Assembly: GCA_030637365.1 (NCBI GenBank)
Contig: DAOWGR010000088.1
Location: 1 to 33,467, forward strand
Source: Elusimicrobiota bacterium
GTDB taxonomy: Bacteria; Elusimicrobiota; Elusimicrobia; Elusimicrobiales; UBA9959
Length of the DNA stretch: 33,467 nt
Direction: 5' to 3'
A program made the position numbers and the translations under genes. The notes below the pieces were generated by a model, which saw only the letters and a program-made list of their open reading frames with translations, was not told the origin of the DNA and did no database searches. Position 1 is the first letter of the stretch; each line of letters starts with the position of its first letter. Shown in pieces: positions 8,753-18,122 of this stretch.

Positions 8753-8811
8753 CCCGCCACTAAAGCCCTCCACTGCGGCTTTGGCGGGTCCGCCGAAGAA
8801 GTAATGGCGGA
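8753..8811. repeat. Compound palindromic (REP-like) element
   Basis: CCCGCC(act)AAAGCC...GGCTTTGGCGGG (8753-8788) followed by TCCGCCGAAGAAGTAATGGCGGA (8789-8811); the second hairpin recurs at 15530-15550. Confidence 0.65.
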
Positions 8812-8827
8812 GATTTTTGTTTCTTAA

Positions 8828-11800
8828 TTAGAATTGAAATGTGACTGAGCTTCCGATTTGATATGAAAAATATTCCTCTTGTTTAAGGTGTTTATGCCAT
8901 AGTCTTTGAACAGAGGCGTTTAACGCGATTCTAAGATTTTTTGTGGCTTCATAATCGCTGTTTGTATTTAAAGAAAATAATCTTGAATTTTCGGCTATGG
9001 TGATGGGGGATTTTTTGATGGCATAGCTTAATGTGGTGGTCCAAACTATTCTATTGGTAAAAGCCACAATATTTTTCATAAAAGGCAATCTGAGCCCTTT
9101 GGGAATTTTAAAGTCCGAACGCATAAGCAAGCTTGGCGTTAAGGACATGCTGTCTTGAGTGGCGACTCCCAATCCGCTTTCGGTAAAATCCGAAGTATAA
9201 TCCACTTTAGGCGTAAATCTGAATTTGTTTATATCAAATGTTCCCTGAATGGTGGCGTCATTATGTCTGGTATTGCTTACTTTTTGGTTTATGCGCAGAT
9301 CTTTTTTTTCGGAAAGCCGCAAATTATAGCTTATGGCCGCGTCTAAAAAGTCGAAAAATTTAAATCTTAAATCCGTTCCGTAACTGGAGCTTTGTTCAAT
9401 ATCCACCGCTATGTTTTCTTTCGTGTTTTTTGAAAATTTAAAATTTAATGTCGCGTTTTTTGCCCATTTTTCCGTTTTTGTCAGTATTTCAAGCTTGCTC
9501 ATGGAAAACAATATGTCCGGAAAAGTTCTGCTTATGGTTTTGCTTTTGGTTTGGGTTATTTCGGAGCGCTGCACGGTATTTGTAAAATTATTGGTCAAAG
9601 ATATGGTTGAAAAAGGCGCGTATCGCCCTTTTAAGTTATAACCTTCAAACGGCTGCCATCTCTGTGTTGAATTATAAGTGTCTCTTACGGTCAGAGAGTT
9701 TTGCTGAGCTACTGAATTTTCAGGTTTCAGGTCGCGCCTTATCCAGAGATCCTTTTTGGAGTTGTAGCTTTTTTCCACATAGTCCCATGAATCTCCGTCT
9801 TGCAATTGATAATTGGAGGAAATTACCATGGACCTCAAAAGCCTGTTTCGCGGCATTAATTTATTCATATTGAGCGATAGGCTTAGAGCTCCTTGAGAGG
9901 TTCTTCTTATTGTTTTAATTTCACCGGTATCAAATGTGGTGGATGATTGAAGAACGGTTACCGTGGTTACGGACAGATTATTGTTTTCCATCGTGTTAAT
10001 GGAATAATTAAGGCTGGGATTCAGCCAATCAAAAAATCTAAAATTTGAATTAAACCCTGCTGTTTGCTGAAGAGATTTGGGATATTTTAAAGAATTCGCG
10101 GTATTTGATAAATTGAAACGGTCTTCTTTTACTTTTTTTAAATCGTAAGAGGGATTAAATGAAGATCCTTTCCACGGAATAAATGTAAGTTTCGCGCCGT
10201 AATTTCGGCTCACTTCATCAGTATTATAAAGATTTGACAAATCACTTAATTTAGCCGCGTTGTAATTTACTTGGGTTTCATTGATGCCGTAGTTTAAAAC
10301 AACGGTTCTTGGAATTATAAAAAAGTTGAAAGGCGCGCTATAGTTTAAACTGCCGGAATAGGCGTTGTTTTCATCATGCCTTTTAGCCAGATCATATTCC
10401 GTTTTATTTCGCGAATAATTGAGGCCTATTTGCGGAAGTTTGCCAAAGTTGAAATTGCCGCTCGCCGATGTGTTCTGTTTTTTCACCTTTCCCTGCTGAA
10501 GTGAATTAACAAGGTTGTTATTTCCCGTTATAAGTGTATTGGGGGTATCTGTTATTTGATTTGAAACATTTACATTTATCGGGAAAAAACGAAGTTTGGT
10601 AAAGTTTAAATAGCCCGTATTAAGTTCATTATCCTGATTTGAAATGGCTGAAACCGGAGTCTGGAAATTTTTATCCACAAGCCTGTGTTTTCCGCCGAAA
10701 CTCATCCATCCGGGAATATCAAAATTTCCTTCAATTTTTTTCGCGGTTCCCGTTTTTTTCAAAGGTACAGCCAAGTGTATTTCATTAATATAAACCGTTC
10801 CGCTGTAAGTATTTGAATCCGCCGTTTCAATACCCACGGATATCATTGGCACCTGTTGGAGGCTTAAGAGCCCTTTGGATGATACGCTTATATCATAATT
10901 TGATTCGTTTTCGCTCCAAACATCGGGTATATTGTCGCCGTTTATATCTTCCTGCTTAAGCGTAATAAGCCGCCAGCCAGTGAAAGAGTTTAAAGATACG
11001 GAAACCTTTTGATAATTATTATCATCTCCGAGTTTAAGATAAAAATTCGTGTTGGAGGTCGCGCTGCTGTATAAAAGAAACTTAAATTCCTCGTGTTGGG
11101 CGATATTAATCGCTCTGGCGTATTTTCGGTAAACATAAACGGTTGATGAGGAGGATATATTTGAATAATTGAATGAAAGAGACTGTTCTATCAGATTTTC
11201 GGAATTTGTTTCTTTTTGCTGCTTGGCCGCCGAGCCGTAAAGGTCGTTGTAAACAGCGGTGGCGTCTCCTCCCGCGTCATATATGGGCGTATAGCCCGGA
11301 TTATCAACATTGTTTACGGCCAAAACTTCCATAGTTCCGCTATGCGTGCTTTGGCTTATGTTCCAGGTATTGCCCACGACTGATATTCTGGCTATTTTAA
11401 TTGTGCCGGTGGAAGTTCCGCCGGGCGTTTGTTTTAATGATATTCGGATTTGTTTTATGGCATTCCATTTGTATGTGTCGCTTGATGTTATATGGAGAGA
11501 TGTGTAAAGAGTATGCCAGCCGCTAAAATCTATATTGTTTTTTGTATTTAGACTGTCATCATTGTCTATAAAAAGCGAACTGTTGACATAACCGAAGTCT
11601 CCGCCGGTATAATCTTGGGGATCCAGGCGGCCGTTCCTGTTTAAGTCCGCGGAATCCAGGCGGCCGTTATCTTCGCCATAGCGCTTCCAATGGTCATCGT
11701 GCGGCTTGTAAAGCCAGCCTATATCTTCATCATTTGAAAGTTGTCCGTCGCAATTTAAATCTTCGCTTTTGGGCGCGCCGTGAATATCTATTCCGTTTGA

Positions 11801-14236
11801 ACAGTTAAAAGACTGTCCGCTTTTTCCGTCCGCGTCTTCGCTGATTTGGCCGAGATGAAAATTTATTTGAGGGCCGGGAATTCCAATTGAGTTTTCTCCG
11901 TAAGCTACAAATTCAAAAGTGTTTTTTTGAGAAAAATCAAGGCCCGTATTGGAAAAAGGATACACTATTGATATTTCCGGCGATATGTTGAAATCATAAT
12001 TAACGGTCAATACCTGCTGGTCTCCCTCGCTTGTTGACGCGGAATTTATTGTTTTGGATTTAATATCTTCGCTTGCCCACGCTAAAGCCGAGGGATACGC
12101 GGGATTTTCCGTCGGGTTTGCGGCTATATGCCAGAAATTATGGTCCAAAGAAGGAGTGTCGTCCTGTTTAACGCCTTCCATATTGTCTATAAGAGCGAAA
12201 TCATTCAGATTGGGTTTGACTATTGATTGGGCGGCTTCCGCCTGTAAATTGGCTTTGATGCCGAGCAGATTCAGATTTTTCAGCTGCGCGTCCCCTTCAT
12301 AAACAAGCATGCTGTTTGTTAAATCGGTTATGTTCGGCACGGTATTTGTTTTCATGCCGCCCTGATACAGCAGAGAACTGCCGAATGATAAATGGGAGCT
12401 TAAATCATAAGAAACTCTTCCGCCGATAAGTGAAAGACTGCCTGCGCCTCCGAAAGGAGCGACTTCATAAGTAATGGTAATGGCGCTGTCCGATTTTATT
12501 TTGTCGGGATGATAAAAAGTTATGAATCCCGAATCATAATCTATAAAATAAGATTCATTGCGCCTGAGTTTTACTTTGTCAATTGTCACGAAATCCGAAT
12601 GGGTGACAATATTGGGCTCAAGCATAAATGTTTTAAAACGATGATAATATTCCACTCTTATCAGGCGTTTTGACACGGGCGAAGGCGCGTAAATCTGCGT
12701 GTCGGGCTCGGTGGAATTATCAAGCGTGAATTGTTTGTCAAGATAAAATATGCCTTGTTCAAAATCCACATGAATGGTTTCGGGGTAAGTTTGTTGGGGC
12801 GATAAGCCGCTTCCCACATTATTCCTGGTTAAGTCCTGAACTTTTAATGAAAAACTGCCTCTGCCGTCGTCGCGGACAATATTCATCTGCCCTATGGAAT
12901 AATAGGTTTTTAACTCTCTTTGCCAGCCAGTCTCCGAATTGTTGTTTATGTAAATATCGTTTTGCGTTTTTATAAGTTTGAAATTTCCGCTTCCGCCCGA
13001 GCCGGTATTCGCCGATGACGGATTTTCCGAAAGTTTGAATCCGCTTGAATTTTTAAAATCAATGATTATCACTTCCTGCGAATCTAAAGCTCTGTTAAAA
13101 GTCAGTATGCCTTTGATATAGTCGATATTATAATCCAAGCCGGGATTTAATCGTTCAAATTTGCCGGTATAGGTGGAAGTCTGGACATCAAGGTCATCGG
13201 CTGTCATATTAAAAATCGTTATGCCGTCGGCGACGGCTTGCTGTTGCTTGTCTATATAAATTGCTTCGCTGTTTGGCTCCAAAGGAAGGCGCGCCGGATT
13301 TCCGAAAGTTAAATCATAATATTTTCTTCTCAGATAGCTTATATCGGAAATGTCCGTGGCTTGAAATTGCGTATTGCCCGTGAATTGTTTTGTTTTTGTC
13401 TGGCCTTTCGTGCGGCTGCCTATGAAAGTAAAACTGAATTTTTTGGTTTTTAAATCCGCTCTTATTCCAAAGAGCTGCTTATTATACGATACGAATTCGG
13501 TTGAGGGCAGAGACAGGTTAATATCGCCGAAAGCGATGTTTTGCACCACTTCTTGGGGGTCTCCTCTATATACCACGGAAATATCCTGTCTGTCTTCTTT
13601 TGTGTCGTCATAGTCCACATTCACATTTATTTTATTTCCGACTTTGCCCTGCATGCGCACCTGAAGCTGTTGATTGATTTCAAAAAGGCCGGATGATTTC
13701 GGGCGGGTAACGGTTTTTTGCTCATTTAAATATTTTTTTCCGGAATAATTGAAGCTTATTATTTTTCTTCCGGTAACCGATAAAGAGGTTCCATAAGATG
13801 TAAATTCCACTTCCGGCGCGGGAAGCGCGGGAATATTTGTTGAGATCGCCACATAAATCGGCGCCGGCGCAATAGCTTTTTCAAATTGTCCGGTTTCAAT
13901 TTTTTCACGGACTTTATTCCATGAGCTTGGAGAATAATTTGAAATCGGCAATTCTTCAAAAATTATTTCAGGGTCGGCTTGAGGAGTCGTGGATTTTTTT
14001 ATTTCAGTTTTTAAAATGGCGGCCGAATCCGGCCTTTCAAGAAGCATGAATCTTGAAGACGGCTCCGGCGTTGGAGCTATGTAATCTTCGCTTTGGCCGT
14101 CTGATGGACATAGCCCATTGTTACGGCATCCGACATAGTCTTGAGAATACGCTCGCGCGCTTGCGAGGTTCAATAATATTAAAAATATATATATCAATTT
14201 ATACATTAATTTATATTTAACAGACCCATCATTCAA
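8828..14236 (-). CDS. SprA/Sov-like giant outer-membrane beta-barrel protein (T9SS translocon family homologue)
   Basis: N-terminal signal peptide. SprA_N-like pattern FEINQQLQVRMQGKVGNKINVNVDYDDT...YRGDPQEVVQNIAFGDINLSLPS...QLFGIRADLKTKKFSFTFIGSRTKGQTK; GLDYNIDYIKGILTF; LIDNMEGVKQDD; Asp-rich EF-like motifs; long beta-strand-rich C-terminus ending in Phe. Start could also be the internal Met at 14206. Confidence 0.75.
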   Translation of the reverse strand: MNDGSVKYKLMYKLIYIFLILLNLASARAYSQDYVGCRNNGLCPSDGQSEDYIAPTPEPSSRFMLLERPDSAAILKTEIKKSTTPQADPEIIFEELPISNYSPSSWNKVREKIETGQFEKAIAPAPIYVAISTNIPALPAPEVEFTSYGTSLSVTGRKIISFNYSGKKYLNEQKTVTRPKSSGLFEINQQLQVRMQGKVGNKINVNVDYDDTKEDRQDISVVYRGDPQEVVQNIAFGDINLSLPSTEFVSYNKQLFGIRADLKTKKFSFTFIGSRTKGQTKTKQFTGNTQFQATDISDISYLRRKYYDLTFGNPARLPLEPNSEAIYIDKQQQAVADGITIFNMTADDLDVQTSTYTGKFERLNPGLDYNIDYIKGILTFNRALDSQEVIIIDFKNSSGFKLSENPSSANTGSGGSGNFKLIKTQNDIYINNNSETGWQRELKTYYSIGQMNIVRDDGRGSFSLKVQDLTRNNVGSGLSPQQTYPETIHVDFEQGIFYLDKQFTLDNSTEPDTQIYAPSPVSKRLIRVEYYHRFKTFMLEPNIVTHSDFVTIDKVKLRRNESYFIDYDSGFITFYHPDKIKSDSAITITYEVAPFGGAGSLSLIGGRVSYDLSSHLSFGSSLLYQGGMKTNTVPNITDLTNSMLVYEGDAQLKNLNLLGIKANLQAEAAQSIVKPNLNDFALIDNMEGVKQDDTPSLDHNFWHIAANPTENPAYPSALAWASEDIKSKTINSASTSEGDQQVLTVNYDFNISPEISIVYPFSNTGLDFSQKNTFEFVAYGENSIGIPGPQINFHLGQISEDADGKSGQSFNCSNGIDIHGAPKSEDLNCDGQLSNDEDIGWLYKPHDDHWKRYGEDNGRLDSADLNRNGRLDPQDYTGGDFGYVNSSLFIDNDDSLNTKNNIDFSGWHTLYTSLHITSSDTYKWNAIKQIRISLKQTPGGTSTGTIKIARISVVGNTWNISQSTHSGTMEVLAVNNVDNPGYTPIYDAGGDATAVYNDLYGSAAKQQKETNSENLIEQSLSFNYSNISSSSTVYVYRKYARAINIAQHEEFKFLLYSSATSNTNFYLKLGDDNNYQKVSVSLNSFTGWRLITLKQEDINGDNIPDVWSENESNYDISVSSKGLLSLQQVPMISVGIETADSNTYSGTVYINEIHLAVPLKKTGTAKKIEGNFDIPGWMSFGGKHRLVDKNFQTPVSAISNQDNELNTGYLNFTKLRFFPINVNVSNQITDTPNTLITGNNNLVNSLQQGKVKKQNTSASGNFNFGKLPQIGLNYSRNKTEYDLAKRHDENNAYSGSLNYSAPFNFFIIPRTVVLNYGINETQVNYNAAKLSDLSNLYNTDEVSRNYGAKLTFIPWKGSSFNPSYDLKKVKEDRFNLSNTANSLKYPKSLQQTAGFNSNFRFFDWLNPSLNYSINTMENNNLSVTTVTVLQSSTTFDTGEIKTIRRTSQGALSLSLNMNKLMPRNRLLRSMVISSNYQLQDGDSWDYVEKSYNSKKDLWIRRDLKPENSVAQQNSLTVRDTYNSTQRWQPFEGYNLKGRYAPFSTISLTNNFTNTVQRSEITQTKSKTISRTFPDILFSMSKLEILTKTEKWAKNATLNFKFSKNTKENIAVDIEQSSSYGTDLRFKFFDFLDAAISYNLRLSEKKDLRINQKVSNTRHNDATIQGTFDINKFRFTPKVDYTSDFTESGLGVATQDSMSLTPSLLMRSDFKIPKGLRLPFMKNIVAFTNRIVWTTTLSYAIKKSPITIAENSRLFSLNTNSDYEATKNLRIALNASVQRLWHKHLKQEEYFSYQIGSSVTFQF
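11621..11668. repeat. 15-bp direct repeat ATCCAGGCGGCCGTT encoding NGRLD in the calcium-binding-like segment
   Basis: Copies at 11621-11635 and 11654-11668, 33 bp (11 codons) apart. Confidence 0.7.
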
Positions 14237-14264
14237 TAATCCAATATATGATAGAATAATTTAA

Positions 14265-15380
14265 ATGCGAATTCCTATCTTTCAGAGGTATATTTTAAAG
14301 GTTTTCATTCCTTTTTTTCTGCTTTCAACCTTTCTTTTTACCGCTTTGTTCATGATGGTTAACTTTATGCAGATTATTCATCGCGGCATATTAAGCGGTT
14401 TTTCATTTTATTTTCTTTTTAAAACGCTTGTTTTTCTCATTCCAAATATTTTCTCCATGGTGCTGCCGCTGGCGTTTTTAATGGCCACTTTGCTGAGTTT
14501 GGGGCAATTATCCGGCGATGGGGAAATTATGGCCATGCGCGCGGGAGGGTATTCATTTAAAGAAATTTTGACATCTCTTTTAGCGAGTTCTCTTGTTGTC
14601 GTTTTTTTGCTTGTTTTTATAACTAATTGGTTCGGACCGCTATCTCTCAAAAAATCCAATGATTATGTTCTGGCGATGGTAAATAAAATCACCAAATTGG
14701 AGCTGCGCGCCCAAACATTTCAGAAAATATCGGATTGGGAGATATATTCGGACGAGGTTGATAATAAGGCGCAAAAGCTTTTAAATGTTAAATTATCCAG
14801 AACATTTAAAAAATCCGATAATAATTCTTTATGGTTGTTAAAAATTGACGCGAAAGAAGGCAGTTATAGGATTATTAAAGAAAAGGGCTTATTGATGAAA
14901 TTTGGAAACGGCAGGTTTAATCAGGTTGATTTTAAGAATAATGAAACGCTGGTGCACGGAACTTTTAAAGCCTATGAAACGCTTATTCCTTTTTTTTCAA
15001 AAAGCACTTTGAACAGAAAACTTTATCCAAAAGAAATGCAAAGTTTTGAGCTTCTTGATAAGATTAAAGCCAATGCCTTAAGTCAAAGCATGCTTATGAA
15101 ATACAAGGTTGATTTTATCACAAGATTCACAATGGTTTTGTCTCCCGTCATATTTTTTTTAATAGGCGCGCCTCTGGGGCTTTTGCTTGAAAAAAAAGGG
15201 AAGGCGATGGGTTTTTCTTTAACTTTATTGATAATTTTCATTTATTACGGCATTAGCGTAATATCCATGGCGCTCGCGAAAAAACACGGAATATTTTTTC
15301 CTTGGATATTATATGTTCCTCCTATTTTGGGTTTCGCGGCGGGAGCTTATATTTGGAGGGCGAAGCTGTATTTAAAGTAG
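14265..15380 (+). CDS. LptF/LptG (YjgP/YjgQ) family LPS export permease, first copy
   Basis: Six-TM YjgP/YjgQ layout; MVLPLAFLMATLLSLGQLSGDGEIMAMRAGGYSFKEIL; C-terminal PLGLLLEKKGKAMGFSLTL. Confidence 0.9.
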   Translation: MRIPIFQRYILKVFIPFFLLSTFLFTALFMMVNFMQIIHRGILSGFSFYFLFKTLVFLIPNIFSMVLPLAFLMATLLSLGQLSGDGEIMAMRAGGYSFKEILTSLLASSLVVVFLLVFITNWFGPLSLKKSNDYVLAMVNKITKLELRAQTFQKISDWEIYSDEVDNKAQKLLNVKLSRTFKKSDNNSLWLLKIDAKEGSYRIIKEKGLLMKFGNGRFNQVDFKNNETLVHGTFKAYETLIPFFSKSTLNRKLYPKEMQSFELLDKIKANALSQSMLMKYKVDFITRFTMVLSPVIFFLIGAPLGLLLEKKGKAMGFSLTLLIIFIYYGISVISMALAKKHGIFFPWILYVPPILGFAAGAYIWRAKLYLK

Positions 15381-15382
15381 CC

Positions 15383-15605
15383 GCAGAGCGGAGCTCTGCT
15401 TAAAGAAGCAAGAGGCACCCTTAGGAATCTGGTCGTTCACATAGTTTGCGACACTTGATGAAGCATAGCTTCCATGTTCCGAAAGATTCCAAGGCTATGC
15501 CAGGTGCCGTGACGCGGACTATGTCCATCCCGCCATTACTGCTTCGGCGGGCAAGGCAGACGGGGCCGAGGCTATGCTCCACGGGACCATGGGCTTGTCC
15601 CGTGG
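15383..15605 (+). ncRNA. Hairpin-rich intergenic segment between the two Lpt permeases (candidate structured RNA or palindromic element cluster)
   Basis: GCAGAGC-gga-GCTCTGC (15383-15399); GGCACC/GGTGCC and CTT(A)GGAATCT/AGATTCCAAG closing helices (15414-15508) enclosing GAAGC-ata-GCTTC (15460-15472); GGAC-tat-GTCC (15516-15526); CCCGCC/GGCGGG (15529-15551); CCACGGGAC/GTCCCGTGG (15579-15605). Confidence 0.4.
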
Positions 15606-15650
15606 TCTCATGGTAAACTCTGAACTTTAAACTGATATTGATAGGAGAAT

Positions 15651-16736
15651 ATGAGCAAAATTTTTCCAAAATATATAGCGGCGTCTTTTTTTGGGCCTTT
15701 TTTCTTCGGCCTTGGAATATTTACCGCTTTGATTTTTTTTGGCACGCTTTTTGATAAATTGAACATATTCATGCGCGCGGGATCAAACTTAAGTTTATTT
15801 GTGAAATATCTTTTATGCCAATTGCCATATTACGCGGCGCAGGTTATTCCCATGGCAACGCTTTTGGCTGTTTTATTCGCGCTTGGAGACTTTATCAAAA
15901 GGGGAGAATGGAAGGCCGGGCAAGCCGGCGGGTACAGGCCGCTAACCATGATAATGCCGCTTTTGCTTTGTTCTTTGATAGTGGCTGTTTTTCATTTCGC
16001 GCTTATAGAATTTGTTTCTCCCGTTTTATACATGAAATCCCAAAGGATTTATCATTCAGAGTTAAAGGGAAAAAAAGACTGGGGAAATATGGCGCGCAAA
16101 AATGTGTCTTTTTTTGCCGGTGAAGGAACTTTTATTTCAGCCAATGTTTTTAACGGTAAAACCCGGAGTATGGAAAAAGCTGTGGTTGATATTTATAAAG
16201 ACGGAGAGATGTCTGTTGAAATATCGGCGAAAAGAGCGTATTGGGACAAAGAAAGCGCGAGGTGGATATTTTTAAACGGAGCGCTTACAAAATATGATGA
16301 TGACAGGCCTTTGACCAAAAGCTTTGATGTGTATAAATCGGAATTTTTAATTCATCCTGAAAAACTGGTTTTCAAGGAGCTTGTAGCGGATGGAATTTCA
16401 ATAAGAAAACTTTTAAATAGAATTGATAAACTGCGCTTTATCGGTTCCAGTATTATAGCTGAAAAAACTCTTCTTTATTATAAGCTGGCTTTTACTCTTT
16501 CAAATTTTGTCATGGCCATGATAGGCATTGTGGTTATACTTTTCTTTAACAGAGTAAATAATATGTTCAATATCGGTATTGCCATTTCGTTGGGATTTCT
16601 TTTATGGGCTTTTATGACAATTTCTTCATCAGCCGGAGTGTCTGAAGTTCTTTCGCCGGTTTGGGCCGGGTTCGGGCCGCTTGTGTTGTTTTTTCTGATA
16701 GCTCTGTTCGGAATGAGAAAAGCGAAAATAATATAA
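15651..16736 (+). CDS. LptF/LptG (YjgP/YjgQ) family LPS export permease, second copy
   Basis: PYYAAQVIPMATLLAVLFALGDFIKRGEWKAGQAGGYRPLTMIMP; RBS AGGAGAAT before ATG. Confidence 0.9.
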   Translation: MSKIFPKYIAASFFGPFFFGLGIFTALIFFGTLFDKLNIFMRAGSNLSLFVKYLLCQLPYYAAQVIPMATLLAVLFALGDFIKRGEWKAGQAGGYRPLTMIMPLLLCSLIVAVFHFALIEFVSPVLYMKSQRIYHSELKGKKDWGNMARKNVSFFAGEGTFISANVFNGKTRSMEKAVVDIYKDGEMSVEISAKRAYWDKESARWIFLNGALTKYDDDRPLTKSFDVYKSEFLIHPEKLVFKELVADGISIRKLLNRIDKLRFIGSSIIAEKTLLYYKLAFTLSNFVMAMIGIVVILFFNRVNNMFNIGIAISLGFLLWAFMTISSSAGVSEVLSPVWAGFGPLVLFFLIALFGMRKAKII

Positions 16737-16816
16737 ATAAATAGTAATCAGAGAGTGGAAAGCAGTGAGTAGTTAACGGCATGGCAATGCGACTGCTATG
16801 GGCAAAAGAGGGAATT

Positions 16817-17488
16817 ATGTCTAAAAAAACAATAAAAGAATTGAATAAAATTGAAAGGCCGCGCGAAAGGCTTATGCGTTATGGCGCGGGGAAATTGTCA
16901 AACGCGGAATTATTATCCATTCTTTTGAGAACCGGCAGAAAAGGGCAGAATGTTTTGGAGATTTCCAAAAAAATATTAAAAAAATCCGGTGAAAAAAATT
17001 TCGGCGACATTAAATTTGAAGAGCTGAAAAAATATCCAGGTCTCGGACCCGTCAAAGCTTGCGAAATTATCGCTTGTTTTGAGCTTGGCAGGAGATTTCT
17101 TAAAGGCAAAAAATTGAATGTGTATTTAAGCCCTGAAGATGTATGGGCCGAACTTAAAGACATTCGGGAAAATAAAAAAGAGCATTTTATCGTTTTTTAT
17201 CTGGATACCGGAAATCAGGAAATAAAACGCGAAATAATATCGGTGGGCACGCTTAATTACAATATAGTCCATCCGAGGGAAGTTTTTGAGTCCGCTGTGA
17301 AAAATCTTGCCGCCGGCATAATTCTCGCTCATAATCATCCGTCAGGCTCTCTTGAACCGTCGCCGGAAGATTTAAGCTTAAACAAGAGGCTTGTGGAAGC
17401 CGGCAAAATACTCGGCATACAAGTTTTAGACCATATAATAGTCACTCAAACCGGTTTTTCAAGCTTTAAAGAAAAAGGATTAATGTGA
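16817..17488 (+). CDS. radC: RadC family (JAB/MPN domain) protein
   Basis: HNHPSGSLEPSPEDLSL metal-binding motif; N-terminal RPRERLMRYGAGKLSNAELLSILLRTG. Start at internal ATG with GAGGGA RBS. Confidence 0.92.
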   Translation: MSKKTIKELNKIERPRERLMRYGAGKLSNAELLSILLRTGRKGQNVLEISKKILKKSGEKNFGDIKFEELKKYPGLGPVKACEIIACFELGRRFLKGKKLNVYLSPEDVWAELKDIRENKKEHFIVFYLDTGNQEIKREIISVGTLNYNIVHPREVFESAVKNLAAGIILAHNHPSGSLEPSPEDLSLNKRLVEAGKILGIQVLDHIIVTQTGFSSFKEKGLM

Positions 17489-17575
17489 AAATTAGGAAAT
17501 AGCCGCTTTATTTACGGCCAGATATATTTTTCTATAAATTTGTTTGTTTAATGTTTTTTAAAATTGGATGACATT

Positions 17576-18073
17576 ATGATGAAAGCGATAAAGGGTGATA
17601 TAACAAAACTTAAGGCTGACGCGATTGTGAATGCCGCCAATTCCACTTTGCTTGGAGGAGGAGGCGTTGACGGGGCGATACATCGCAAGGCCGGGCCTGA
17701 TTTATTGGCTGAATGCCGCCTTTTAAACGGCTGCAAAACAGGTGAAGCGAAACTTACCAAGGGATATGATTTGCCGGCAAAATATATTATTCATACAGTC
17801 GGCCCCGTATGGCATGGCGGCAATCGCAATGAAGCGGAACTTTTGCGGAAATGCTATTTAAATACGCTTGATATGGCGAAAGAGAAAGGTTTTAAATCAA
17901 TCGCGTTTCCATGTATCAGTACCGGTATTTACCATTATCCTGCCGAAAAATCCGCCAAAATAGCTATTGAGACTGTTAGGGAATATTTGGAAAAGGAGGA
18001 TTATAATTGCGAAGTTATTTTCTGCTGTTTTTCCGAAAACGATCTTAAACTTTATCAAAGCATACTTGATTAA
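17576..18073 (+). CDS. Macro domain protein (MacroD/YmdB-type ADP-ribose / O-acetyl-ADP-ribose hydrolase)
   Basis: GDITKLKADAIVNAANSTLLGGGGVDGAIHRKAGPDLLAEC and SIAFPCISTGIYHYP. Confidence 0.92.
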   Translation: MMKAIKGDITKLKADAIVNAANSTLLGGGGVDGAIHRKAGPDLLAECRLLNGCKTGEAKLTKGYDLPAKYIIHTVGPVWHGGNRNEAELLRKCYLNTLDMAKEKGFKSIAFPCISTGIYHYPAEKSAKIAIETVREYLEKEDYNCEVIFCCFSENDLKLYQSILD

Positions 18074-18122
18074 AAAGGCGTTTATTGCTTTTTGGGCATA
18101 TTGACTTTAGTATAATCTTCAA

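Noticed and set aside
15421-15669. 82-aa minus-strand ORF in the lptF-lptG gap
   Set aside because: Spans several palindromes, no motif, no RBS; better explained as structured or repeat DNA.
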